Assembly (NCBI RefSeq): GCF_029626035.1
Contig: NZ_JARUBE010000003.1
Span: 5,146,001-5,210,000, forward strand
DNA from: Micromonospora sp. WMMD980
Lineage (GTDB): Bacteria > Actinomycetota > Actinomycetes > Mycobacteriales > Micromonosporaceae
Direction: 5' to 3'
DNA: 64,000 nucleotides
Positions within the stretch are counted from its first letter, which is position 1. Each line of letters begins with the position of its first letter. The notes beneath the pieces were generated by a model. It had not been told where the DNA came from. It searched no databases and saw nothing but the letters and a program-made list of their open reading frames with translations. Position numbers and translations under genes: made by a program. This document shows, one piece after another, positions 26,960-35,099 of the stretch.

Positions 26960-27553
26960 TTACTGCCTCGCGATCGGCGCGTGGACGGCGAGTAGGAGCC
27001 GGTCGGCCGGTGGCCAACCGTCGGCGGCGGGATGCCAGGCGTCGGCTGCGTCGATGGTGGGAAACGGCCCGATGACGGCGACGGTGGCGTTGGCGCGGTC
27101 GAGCAAAGCCAGGGCCACGCTGCCGCCGTCGAGGGTGGTGATGCTGGCGGCGTGCGCGATGTCTGTCGGTAGGGAGGTCCACTCGTCGTCGCGAAGGCGT
27201 GGATTGTCGGGTCGATGCAGGGAGATCGGGGTGGTGGCGGTGATGTGAGGGTTGTGCATGGCCAGGTGGGGCGCGTAGTCGGCTGCGGCGGCCCGTCCGG
27301 GGATCGGCCCGTGCAGGGCCAGGGTGTGGGTGGTGGCGTAGGCGAGTAGGGCGTGGGGTTGGTGGTCTTCTGCGGTGTCGAGCAGGGCGAGGCTGAACGC
27401 GTCCCGGCTACCGATGTCGATCAGGGTGACCAGCCTGGCTTGTCCGGTGGCGGTGCCGCGCCAGTCGACGATCTCGAAGTGGTCGCTGGCGAGGGCGAGG
27501 AAGCACTGGTAGGCGCGGTTGCTGGGATTGAAGGTGTATCCGTTGTCGCTCAC
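26960..27553 (-). CDS. Hypothetical protein
   Basis: 197 aa from GTG 27553 (GGAG 5 nt upstream). Three similar beta-rich stretches: RLVTLIDIGSRDAFSLALLD, HALLAYATTHTLALHG and SITTLDGGSVALALLDRANA, each of strand-strand-helix character, suggest an internal repeat. No family was recognised. It starts just after the helicase remnant. Confidence 0.6.
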   Translation of the reverse strand: MSDNGYTFNPSNRAYQCFLALASDHFEIVDWRGTATGQARLVTLIDIGSRDAFSLALLDTAEDHQPHALLAYATTHTLALHGPIPGRAAAADYAPHLAMHNPHITATTPISLHRPDNPRLRDDEWTSLPTDIAHAASITTLDGGSVALALLDRANATVAVIGPFPTIDAADAWHPAADGWPPADRLLLAVHAPIARQ

Positions 27554-27559
27554 TGGTTC

Positions 27560-27908
27560 TCCTGGTCCTGGGGTGGTGAGGTGCACCGGACGGCGCGCGA
27601 GTTGTGAGATAGCCAGAAGGCGGTTCGGGGCGAGGCGGCGGCGGGTGAGGGCAACGTCGTGTCTTCGGCTGCGCGAGCACCGCGATGGCTTGACCGACCA
27701 GCGTGACCGATGGGCAGGCGACCACCAGGAGCCCGCCGGGCGTACACAGCGCGGCGGCCCGCGTGAGCGGCGGTGATGGTCTTGCCGGTACCGCAGGCGG
27801 CGTGAATTTGACCGCGGCCACCCCGCGCAGGGCCGCGACAGCGGCGGCAATCGCCGCGTGTTGCCACCCGCGCGGTTCGGGCAACCCGTCAGCGGTTCGG
27901 TGAGTCAT
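27560..27908 (-). pseudogene. Remnant of a DEAD/DEAH-box helicase N-terminus
   Basis: Starting from ATG 27908, one frame gives LPEPRGWQHAAIAAAVAALRG (Q-motif-like), a second gives GRGQIHAACGTGKTITAAHAG (Walker A), and the first frame resumes with GLLVVACPSVTLVGQAIAVLA (motif Ia region). The second frame is used again downstream. At least two or three indels are needed to join them, and motifs II-VI are absent. It is a decayed 5' fragment of the helicase gene type common on actinobacterial conjugative elements. Confidence 0.7.
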
Positions 27909-27955
27909 CGCCGCCCCTACCTCCCTCGGTTGGTGTCGCAGCGGACGGGAAGGGG

Positions 27956-28246
27956 TCAGGCGGCGTGGCGAAGGGGGCGGGCGGGCCGGAACCAAGAGGC
28001 GAGGACGGAGCTGACTCGGGCGCGGCCTCGTGCCCGTACGCGGGGTGCGGGTGCGATGGCGGCCTGTTGGGCGCGGTGGGCGTCGCGTGCGGGAGGGCAG
28101 GGGTACGCCTGGCCGGTGCAGCGCAGGTTGGCGCATCGGTCGGGGTGGGCGGGAAGGGGATGGTGCGCGGCGGCGACGTCGCTGGCCAGGAGCCAGAGCA
28201 GAACGTCGGTGACCGTGTGGGGGATCGCGTGGCGGTGACGGGCCAT
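27956..28246 (-). CDS. Small Cys-containing hypothetical protein
   Basis: 96 aa from ATG 28246 with AAGGAC upstream. N-terminal helix VTDVLLWLLASDVAAAHHP, then CANLRCTGQAYPCPPARDAH with a C-x4-C-x6-C pattern and a basic tail. Similar small proteins are seen next to helicase-type genes on actinobacterial plasmids. Function unknown. Confidence 0.55.
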   Translation of the reverse strand: MARHRHAIPHTVTDVLLWLLASDVAAAHHPLPAHPDRCANLRCTGQAYPCPPARDAHRAQQAAIAPAPRVRARGRARVSSVLASWFRPARPLRHAA

Positions 28247-28702
28247 TGGGGTGTCCTTGCGTCGTCGTTAGTGGGTTGCTCGCCCACCGCCCATGGCTGG
28301 CGTCCTGGAGTCGGACGTCATCGGGTTTGCCATGGACGGTGGCGGCGCAATGCAGTGACGCTCGACTTTCCGGATTGATCAAGTCGTGCTGACCGCAGCG
28401 GAATGCCGTCCGCATGCCGTCGACTCACGGTTGGGAGCGGTCGTTGCGCCACTGGGGATTGCTGCGCGGCGGGCGGTGATCGCGTCGCCCGCCTTGGGGG
28501 GCGAGCAGTAGCGGTACCCGTCGGCGCGATCACGCTCGACTTGCGGTCGCGATCAAAGTCGTCGCGTACGTGGTGGGATGTCGCCTGCCCCGCGTGCGAG
28601 CGGGGCAGGCGACATGGTCGTGTCGTACGGGGGTGTGTCGCCGCCTGAAGTGCCCCGCCGGTTCTCGGCGATGCGACGCAGGATGAGCGAGCGGTGGCGA
28701 GG
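28247..28702. other. Gene-free stretch with one strong terminator
   Basis: Apart from the 14-bp hairpin at 28580-28613, nothing recognisable was seen. It should hold the promoter of the 28246 gene. Confidence 0.4.
28580..28613. terminator. Perfect 14-bp hairpin after the Bergerat-ATPase gene
   Basis: GTCGCCTGCCCCGC, 6-nt loop, GCGGGGCAGGCGAC. It lies 90 nt past the stop of the minus-strand gene ending at 28703. No T tract follows, as is common in high-GC actinobacteria. Confidence 0.6.
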
Positions 28703-30793
28703 TCAGGTGAGGTTGAGGCGGCGCCGTTCGACGCTCAGGAGGGTGCGGGCGGGCTGGTGCCAGGTGTCGTCGTCGAGCGGCGCGGCGGTCGAACCGTCGG
28801 CGAGGGCCTGGAGCGCGGGGACCTGCTCGGCGTAGACGCCGCCGAGCGCGGTCAGGTCCGTGCAGGCGCGGGTGATCGCGGTGCGGGTCTTGCCGGTCCA
28901 GGGTCCGGGGCGGCCCCAGGTTTCACGTCGTCGTCCGCGGATGGGGCCTTCGCAGAGGTGGTAGCCCAGCCACACCACGGGCGGGTGCAGGCCGGCGGCT
29001 TCGGCGAGCAGTGCGACGTTGTCGTAGTCGCCCGCCTGGTCGCCGCGGACCGGGCGGTAGCCGACGGGGCGGGGGTTGGTGAGCAGCCGCCAGTAGCCGG
29101 GGTAGACGGCGGTGGAGGCGACGAGGTCTTTGGCGTCGCGGAAGCCGCCGGCGGCCAGTGCGTGCGGGAGTTGGTCGAGGAGTAGGTGGGCCAGGTCGCG
29201 GCGGACGGCGGGCACGCTCGGGTCGTCGGCGCGCCAGTTGCGGCCTCGTCTGGCCGGAGTCTTGGTAGTCGAGGCGCCGTCTTGACCGTCGGTGCTGGTG
29301 GTGTCGAGGGCTGGTAGGCCGTTGCCGTCGGCGAGCAGGGCGAGCAGGCGGGCGGCGAATTCGCAGAGCATGTGTTCGAAGCCGCGGCTGCGGTCGTAGT
29401 AGTCCTGTACGGGTGTGAAGGGGCCGCCGCCGCGGTGGGCGACGCGGTGCGCGGCTTCGTGCAGGAGCACCAGCCGGGTGCGGTGCCGGTTGGTGAGCGC
29501 GTCGCGGTGGATGGCGATGTCTCCGGTCAGGGGACGGTAGAAGCCCTCGGCGCAGGGCGCCTCGTCGCTGTGGTCGTACACCTTCACCCGGTCGAGGGCG
29601 AACGGGCCGATCGCGCGGCGCACCAGGTCGTAGCTCTCGCGCAGCACCTCGCGCTCTGGGCCGGTCAGCTTCTTGAGCGTGACCCAGGTGGTGCGGTTGC
29701 GGTTGCGGGTGTGGTGGCGTTGCTGGCGGGCTCTGGCCATTTCCACGCCGAGCAGCCCCATCACTGCGGCCTGCTGGTGTCCGGGCAGGCCGGCGGTGGC
29801 CAGTTCGGTGTGGCCGTTGTCCTTGAGGTCCAGTGCCGCTTCCTCGCCGCCGGGGATCGCGTAGTAGGTGTTGTCGGGAAGGTTGGCGCGTCCCCAGTTG
29901 CGCCACGTGGCGCGGGGACGGGGCAGGTTCACGGCGGTGAAGAACTGCTCCTGTTCGCGTAGTTTCCCGCCGTCGAGGACGTGCCGGGCGAACAGGCCGA
30001 TGAGGGACGGGTCGTCGCTGGTAGCGAGGATGTCGCGCACGGCGGTGCGCAGCGCGGCGGCTTCCACGACGGTGCGGTCGCGGTTCTGCAGCGCCTTGTG
30101 GTCGAGGGACAGGTCGTAGGAGGCGAGGAAGCCGGGCATGCGGGTGACGAGCACCCCGCCGATCCACACCCGTCCCGGGTCGCCGTCGCGCACGCACACC
30201 CCGGGCGACGCGGGTGGCTGGTAGCCGGGCTCGGCCAGGGCGCGGAACCGTCCGATGGCCTCCTGCGCCAGCTCGCGCCGGCATTCGATGGTGAACGTGG
30301 TGCCGCTGGTGCGGGTGTTGGGGTGGAAGTGGTAGACGAGGACTTCGCTGCCCTGCTGGGTGCGTGACGGAATGAGTCCGCCGAGCAGCTTGCGGCGCTC
30401 GACGGTGGGCACGAAGCCGTAGGACACGGTCTCGCAGCGCACGGCGCCGATCTCGGGGCTGCGGGCGAGCACGAGGCAGGCGAGTTTCTTGCCCTCGCCG
30501 AACTGCCCGATCTGCTTGTCGGTCTTGCTGGACATGCCGAGGATGAGGCCCTCCTCGGGGATGCCCGGGCCGCCGTCGGTGATGGTCAGGATCCCGTCGG
30601 CCCAGCTGACCGCCGCGTGCCGGTCCTCGTCGAGGGCGTTGGCGATCAGTTCGGAGATCGCCCGTACGGGCGTCCACGACTTCACGTACTCCGGTGAGAT
30701 GGGGTAGGCCAGGCTGTCGCCATCCGTCGTGGTCCCGGTCGAGGGCGCTGCTGTCATGCCTGGGGTGCTGGTGGCGTGGGTGGAGTCGGACAC
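28703..30793 (-). CDS. Bergerat-fold (GHKL) ATPase fused to a zincin
   Basis: 696 aa, GTG 30793 with GGAGG upstream. The GHKL ATP site is complete: N-box ELIANALDE (about residue 49), G1 DGGPGIP (73), G2 GQFGEGKK (99). Residues 200-330 contain further strands similar to the GHKL transducer. Near residue 444 there is a metallopeptidase motif LLHEAAHRVAHR with an acidic helix FEHMLCEFAARL about 30 residues on, fitting an HExxH...E zincin. The combination of Hsp90-like ATPase and protease-like domain suggests ATP-regulated proteolysis or remodelling, but no substrate is evident. It is monocistronic, flanked by hairpins. Confidence 0.82.
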   Translation of the reverse strand: MSDSTHATSTPGMTAAPSTGTTTDGDSLAYPISPEYVKSWTPVRAISELIANALDEDRHAAVSWADGILTITDGGPGIPEEGLILGMSSKTDKQIGQFGEGKKLACLVLARSPEIGAVRCETVSYGFVPTVERRKLLGGLIPSRTQQGSEVLVYHFHPNTRTSGTTFTIECRRELAQEAIGRFRALAEPGYQPPASPGVCVRDGDPGRVWIGGVLVTRMPGFLASYDLSLDHKALQNRDRTVVEAAALRTAVRDILATSDDPSLIGLFARHVLDGGKLREQEQFFTAVNLPRPRATWRNWGRANLPDNTYYAIPGGEEAALDLKDNGHTELATAGLPGHQQAAVMGLLGVEMARARQQRHHTRNRNRTTWVTLKKLTGPEREVLRESYDLVRRAIGPFALDRVKVYDHSDEAPCAEGFYRPLTGDIAIHRDALTNRHRTRLVLLHEAAHRVAHRGGGPFTPVQDYYDRSRGFEHMLCEFAARLLALLADGNGLPALDTTSTDGQDGASTTKTPARRGRNWRADDPSVPAVRRDLAHLLLDQLPHALAAGGFRDAKDLVASTAVYPGYWRLLTNPRPVGYRPVRGDQAGDYDNVALLAEAAGLHPPVVWLGYHLCEGPIRGRRRETWGRPGPWTGKTRTAITRACTDLTALGGVYAEQVPALQALADGSTAAPLDDDTWHQPARTLLSVERRRLNLT

Positions 30794-30818
30794 GGAATTT
30801 CCTCCGTAGAAATGCAGA

Positions 30819-30846
30819 GATCCGCGACCTGAATCGGTCGCGGATC
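30819..30846. terminator. Perfect 11-bp hairpin in the leader of the Bergerat-ATPase gene
   Basis: GATCCGCGACC, loop TGAATC, GGTCGCGGATC. It lies 26 nt upstream of the GTG at 30793 and 98 nt past the stop of the preceding gene. It could act as a second terminator or a leader attenuator. Confidence 0.45.
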
Positions 30847-30900
30847 AGCGAAGTGGGAAGGCTGCTGTGGTCGATAGGGATCGACGGTGCGGCGGTGTCG

Positions 30901-30933
30901 GTCGGCCCCGCCGCTGCTGGCGGCGGGGCCGAC
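30901..30933. terminator. Perfect 14-bp hairpin after the first DUF3085-like gene
   Basis: GTCGGCCCCGCCGC, loop TGCTG, GCGGCGGGGCCGAC, starting 11 nt past the minus-strand stop at 30944. Confidence 0.65.
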
Positions 30934-30943
30934 GGCGGGTTGG

Positions 30944-31375
30944 TCAGGCGAGGCGGGGTGTGCGGGTGAACCGGTGGGTGAAGGTGTCGGCCTCAACCAT
31001 CAGGTCGAGCCACTGGTAGCCGACGGTGTGGGCGCGGCGCAGCTGCCCGATCAGCGGGTCGGGTTCCGCGGTGAGGTGCAGGTGCTCGACGAAGTCGTCA
31101 CCGCCGAGGTCGGGGTCGCTGCGGTGCGCGTCGAGGCGGGGGTTCCAGCCGTGGGCGTAGACGGTGAGGTTGGAGCCGGGCCGCTGCGGGTCGGCCAGTC
31201 GGGGTAGGCCGTTGGACATCAGGTACACGCCGTCGTCGTGGACCCACTCCAGCGCCCCTGGGCAGGCGACGCCGTCCTCCCGTTCGGTGTAGCTGGCGAC
31301 GTGTTCGGCAGCCGCAACGGCGTGTTCGGCCAGCCGCAGCGTCTCGGGCAGCGGGAAGTACAGGTGCAGTGCCAT
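30944..31375 (-). CDS. DUF3085-like protein 1
   Basis: 143 aa from ATG 31375, CAGGAG upstream. LYFPLPETLRLAEHAVAA and DDGVYLMSNGLPRLADP are the family hallmarks; then NLTVYAHGWNP and a helical C-terminus. Two more members with the same N-terminal pattern (aromatic strand, then LAEHAL or AQHAV helix, then SNG) are at 47044-47910 and 49518-49931. Function unknown; the family is found mainly on mobile DNA. Confidence 0.72.
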   Translation of the reverse strand: MALHLYFPLPETLRLAEHAVAAAEHVASYTEREDGVACPGALEWVHDDGVYLMSNGLPRLADPQRPGSNLTVYAHGWNPRLDAHRSDPDLGGDDFVEHLHLTAEPDPLIGQLRRAHTVGYQWLDLMVEADTFTHRFTRTPRLA

Positions 31376-31402
31376 CGAAGGGCTCCTGTTTCGGTGTGGT
31401 GG

Positions 31403-32572
31403 TCAGGATCCGGTGCCGAGGTGGGCGCCGAGGAGTGGTCCTTGCCGCACGGCGGTGACGGCGGCGGGGAGTTGGCGGCGTTGCCAGCCGTCGAGGGCGG
31501 TGGCGAGGTCGGCGCCCCACCGGTGGTGTTGGGTCAGGGCGACGGTGAGGGCGGCGGCCTGCTCGATGCCGTTGTTGGCGCCCCTGCCGGTGTGGGGTCG
31601 CACGGGGGCGAGGGCGTCACCGATGAGCGCCGCCCAGCCGGCGCCGATGGGCCAGGCCATGCGGGTGGGCGCGTCGATGTCCATCACCGGCGCGGCCATC
31701 CGCACGGTGGTGGCGTGCACGGTCGCGGCGTGCGCCGCGGGCAGGACGAGGGCGGCGTGGGCGTCGACCAGGGCGCGGGCGGTGTCGGAGACGTGGCGGG
31801 GCAGGGCGAATGTGCGCCGGTGCGGCGGGGCGCCGAAGTAGTGGGTGTAGTCGGCGGCGGCGCAGGTGAGGTACAGCGTCCAGTCCAGGCCGCCGGGGAT
31901 GGGAGCGACGTTGTACTGGCATCCGGGCCCGGGTTCCAGGCGCAGGAAGTCCCGCAGGTGCGGGGACGCGTGGTCGGTGTGTCCGCGGTGGGCGACGTAG
32001 CCGGCGTAGCGCAGCCGCCGGGCGGGGTCGAGTAGCCGCCGTCCGGTGGAGGTGCGGCCGTCGGCGAACACCACCAGGTCCGCGGCCGCGTGGCGATGGT
32101 TGGCGAACAGCAGGTGCGGGCGCCCGCCGTGCGCGGTGAGACCGGTGACGCGGTGTCCTGGCCGCAGGACGCCGTCGGGTAGGCGGCGGGTCAGGGCGTG
32201 GTGCAGCAGCGACCAGGTGGTGTTGCGTCCCGGGTACTGGTGCCGGGCGGTGTGGATGGGCTGCCGGTCGCGGAGGGTGACCTCCCGGACCGTTTCGGAG
32301 GGGTGGGCGAGGATCTCCTGCTGGCCGATGCCGAGGCGGTCGAGGACGTCGAGGGCGGGGTGTTCCAGGCCGATGAGCCCGCCGCCGCGTGGCGCCGCGG
32401 CGGGCGCGGCCTCGTAGACGGTGACCGGGAAGCCGGCGCGCAGCAGGAGCAGAGCGCAGGTGGCGCCGGTCAGGGAGCCACCGACCACGGCGACGCGGGT
32501 CTGAGACGCTTGCGGCGCTGCGAGCGCCTCGGTGGGCGTCGTCGCGGGGATCCGATCGTGCGGCTGTGTCAT
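31403..32572 (-). CDS. FAD-dependent monooxygenase
   Basis: 389 aa from ATG 32572 (GGAAGGAACCCGC upstream). The N-terminal Rossmann site VAVVGGSLTGATCALLLLRAG deviates slightly from GxGxxG. The UbiH/PHBH-type second motif (DLVVFADGRTSTGRRLL) and the FAD ribityl-binding GDALAPVRPHTGRGANNG are present. The length and order fit class A flavoprotein hydroxylases, which use NAD(P)H and O2. It is the only clear metabolic enzyme in the cargo region; the substrate cannot be inferred. No biosynthetic neighbours. Confidence 0.87.
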   Translation of the reverse strand: MTQPHDRIPATTPTEALAAPQASQTRVAVVGGSLTGATCALLLLRAGFPVTVYEAAPAAAPRGGGLIGLEHPALDVLDRLGIGQQEILAHPSETVREVTLRDRQPIHTARHQYPGRNTTWSLLHHALTRRLPDGVLRPGHRVTGLTAHGGRPHLLFANHRHAAADLVVFADGRTSTGRRLLDPARRLRYAGYVAHRGHTDHASPHLRDFLRLEPGPGCQYNVAPIPGGLDWTLYLTCAAADYTHYFGAPPHRRTFALPRHVSDTARALVDAHAALVLPAAHAATVHATTVRMAAPVMDIDAPTRMAWPIGAGWAALIGDALAPVRPHTGRGANNGIEQAAALTVALTQHHRWGADLATALDGWQRRQLPAAVTAVRQGPLLGAHLGTGS

Positions 32573-32596
32573 GCGGGTTCCTTCCAATCGAGGGAA

Positions 32597-32628
32597 GCCC
32601 GGGCACGGCCGTACGGCCGTGCCCGGGC
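32597..32628. terminator. 32-bp perfect palindrome before the FAD monooxygenase
   Basis: 16 bp plus its exact complement with no loop (centre GCCGT-ACGGC, 32612/32613). It lies 25 nt upstream of the FAD gene start and 154 nt past the preceding gene. Terminator of that gene, or a cruciform or operator site. Confidence 0.5.
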
Positions 32629-32781
32629 GGGTGCGCGTGGTGCGCGCGGTGGCCGGGCATCGGCCGTGTGTGCTGCGGTTCGGGTCAGGTCAGCGCCTCG
32701 GTGGCGCGCCTCTCAGCGCGTGCGGGGCGGGTGGCCTGACGGGGTGCGGAGGTGCGGTATCTGGTGCGGTGAAGGGCCCGC

Positions 32782-33300
32782 TCAGGTGTTGGGGTGCAGC
32801 AGCTGCGCCAGTGTGAGCAGCAGGTCGAGCACGTCGTCCGTGCCGGCCTGCGGGTCGTCGTCGATGGCGATGAGACCCTGTGGTTGGTCGCGCAAGCGGG
32901 TGAGGACGTAGGAGGCGCCCTCGTCATCTACCGCGTGGACGTAGCGGATCAGTTGGGGTGGGTCCAGTGCGTCGGTGACGGCGGCGTGCATGAACACCCA
33001 GGCCACGATGCGGACCGGGCCGGTGGCCGTGACGAGGCTGGCCTGCACGGCCGGGTGGTGCAGGTCGTCGACAGCGCGGCGCAGCACCGCGACGGGGTCG
33101 TCGGTGTGTGCCGTCTGCGGGGCGACGCTGGGCGCGGTCGCCACGCCGATGTGCCGGGCGGTCGGGTCGGGATGCCCGGGAACCGGAGCTTCCCGCAGCA
33201 CCGCCAGCAACGTCGGACCGGGCCACGGATAGGCCCGCTCAGCGTGCTGGTCGATGCCGTTCAGGCAGTACGAGATGGCTTGTTGCCGTGGGGTAGGCAC
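32782..33300 (-). CDS. Hypothetical protein, cargo paralogue family B
   Basis: 172 aa. Shares a pattern with the products of 36390-36971, 44606-45205 and 48813-49385: an N-terminal helix ending in a Trp, a middle hydrophobic strand (VRIVAWVFMHAAVTD), then YVHAVDDEGASYVLTRLRD, an acidic turn AIDDDPQAG and a C-terminal helix LDLLLTLAQLL. The family is unnamed. Function unknown. Confidence 0.6.
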   Translation of the reverse strand: MPTPRQQAISYCLNGIDQHAERAYPWPGPTLLAVLREAPVPGHPDPTARHIGVATAPSVAPQTAHTDDPVAVLRRAVDDLHHPAVQASLVTATGPVRIVAWVFMHAAVTDALDPPQLIRYVHAVDDEGASYVLTRLRDQPQGLIAIDDDPQAGTDDVLDLLLTLAQLLHPNT

Positions 33301-33473
33301 TCATTTCTCCGTTCCTGGTGAGGCGATCTGTGAGTCATCTGGTGAGGCGTCGGCGGCTGGCGGGGTGGGCCGCGGCTCCGTGTGGCCGGTCGCGGCCGGC
33401 GATGCGCCTCGGCGCCGTCTGGGGCCGGTGTCATCGACGTCCGTCGTCGAATGGGAGTCTGCTGTTTAAGGGG

Positions 33474-35072
33474 TTATGCCTGTTCGAGGGCGGTGACGGC
33501 GGCGTCGGCGATGGCGTCGACGGCCTGGATCGGGTTGTCGACGTGCAGGGTGGTGGTGTGGTTGAAGGTGTGTCCGGCCAGGTCGGCGGGTCGTAGCCAC
33601 AGCACCGCGCACCCGGCGCGGTGCAGGGTGGTGATGAGTCGTTGCGCCGGCTCGAGGTCGGGCAGGTCGCCGTCGGAGACGACGGCGAGCATCCGGACTC
33701 GGCCGGGTTGGCGCAGGTTCAGCAGCTGGTCGGCGATTTTGACCGCGTCGAGGAACGCGGTGGTGCCGCCGAGCGCGGACATCTGCAGGACCTGGGTCGG
33801 CTGCTGCCGCGGTGGCACGAGGACGGTGGCGCGCTCGCCGAAGCCGATCATGGTGGTGGCCGAGCGGTTGGTGGCGGCGGCGTGGGCGAGGATCCACCCG
33901 GCGGAGGACATGGGTGCTGCGTAGGAGCGCATGGAGCCGGAGGTGTCGACGAGGACGCCCAGGTGCAGGGTGGGTTTCGGTGGCGGCGTCTGGGTGCGGC
34001 GCTGCCAGGGCGTGGCGGTGGGGATGCTCCCGGCGGCGATCTGCGCCTTCGCGGTGATGGCGTGGCGGGTACGTAGCCGCCCGGGCGGCACCGCGCTGGG
34101 ACGCAGGTCGGGTTCGGGGATGTGGGTGCGGGCCCGCCGCAGTCGCGCGGCGAGCAGGCGGGCGGCGGCCCGCTCCGCGTCGGTGGGTGCGCGGCGGGTC
34201 CAGGACGTCGGCGCGCCGTGCGCGGATGCGATTTGCTGCTCGGCGTACTGGGCCGGGGTGAGGCCGAGGTCGTGGGCGAGGTAGTCGATCAGGGCCTGGG
34301 CGAGACGGCCGGCGAACTCGCCGAGATCGGGCCGCGGTGGTTGCGGCTGGCGGTGAGGGTCGATGCCCAGGACGCGGCACCACCGCCACGCGAGGTCGAT
34401 CATCGTGGCGGCGTCGGTGTCGTCGACGGTGTGGGCGTGGCGCCAGATGTCGCGCAGTTGCCGCAGGGTGGCGCGGCCGAGGACCGTGGTGACGGCGGAG
34501 CGGACCCCTTTGATGTCCTTGGCGGTGACGATGCGGGCGTCGATCCGCGCCAGGAGCAGACCGGCGAGGTGGGCGGCGTGCCAGGCGTCGTCGACGGGGG
34601 CGTCGCCGGGATGGACCAGGGCGGTGACGGTGTGGCGCAGCCACCGGCGGTCGCCGCGGCGGCGGGCGCGTTGCCGGTTCTCGGCGCGGGACTCCTCGAG
34701 CATGTCAGCGACGCCGGCGACGACCGGTGGGGTACCCGCAGGGGTGTCCCACCGGCTGTGCGCGGCGTGCGCGGCTTCGTGCACGAGCAGCCCGTAGGCA
34801 GTGGGAACGGCCTTCTTGTGACCGGCCTTGAACGGGTCGGTGATTTCGGGCGCGCCGATGTACGTGGCGTCGACCTCGACCCGGTAGGCCCGGGGCAGGA
34901 AGCGGGCCGGGGCACCGCCGCCCGCGCCGGGGGCGACGTGGACGGTGAGGTCGTGACGGCCGGTCAGTGTGGGTAGGTGCCGGGTCCAGGCGTCGCTCCA
35001 CGTCAACCAGCCGGGGTCGCTGATCGGTGCGCCGCCAGCTGCGGTGCTGCGGTGAGCTGAGGGATGAGGCAT
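33474..35072 (-). CDS. vWA-domain protein with an HExxH zincin segment
   Basis: 532 aa from ATG 35072, AAGGAA upstream. LLVHEAAHAAHSRW near residue 97 is a metallopeptidase motif. The C-terminal von Willebrand A domain has a full MIDAS: VDTSGSM (about 378), Thr in GGTTAFLDAV and Asp in VVSDGDLPD (about 467). It lies 27 nt downstream of a MoxR-type AAA+ gene; such pairs act as metal-dependent chaperone or disassembly machines (CbbQ/CbbO, NorQ/NorD, RavA/ViaA). The middle part with HExxH resembles CobT/VWA-like peptidase proteins. Confidence 0.85.
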   Translation of the reverse strand: MPHPSAHRSTAAGGAPISDPGWLTWSDAWTRHLPTLTGRHDLTVHVAPGAGGGAPARFLPRAYRVEVDATYIGAPEITDPFKAGHKKAVPTAYGLLVHEAAHAAHSRWDTPAGTPPVVAGVADMLEESRAENRQRARRRGDRRWLRHTVTALVHPGDAPVDDAWHAAHLAGLLLARIDARIVTAKDIKGVRSAVTTVLGRATLRQLRDIWRHAHTVDDTDAATMIDLAWRWCRVLGIDPHRQPQPPRPDLGEFAGRLAQALIDYLAHDLGLTPAQYAEQQIASAHGAPTSWTRRAPTDAERAAARLLAARLRRARTHIPEPDLRPSAVPPGRLRTRHAITAKAQIAAGSIPTATPWQRRTQTPPPKPTLHLGVLVDTSGSMRSYAAPMSSAGWILAHAAATNRSATTMIGFGERATVLVPPRQQPTQVLQMSALGGTTAFLDAVKIADQLLNLRQPGRVRMLAVVSDGDLPDLEPAQRLITTLHRAGCAVLWLRPADLAGHTFNHTTTLHVDNPIQAVDAIADAAVTALEQA

Positions 35073-35099
35073 GAGAGGGTTCCTTTCGTGGGGAGGGGG

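Noticed and set aside
29372..29962. 196-aa + strand frame opposite the Bergerat-ATPase gene
   Set aside because: Mirror of the minus-strand coding frame with no ribosome site or motif.
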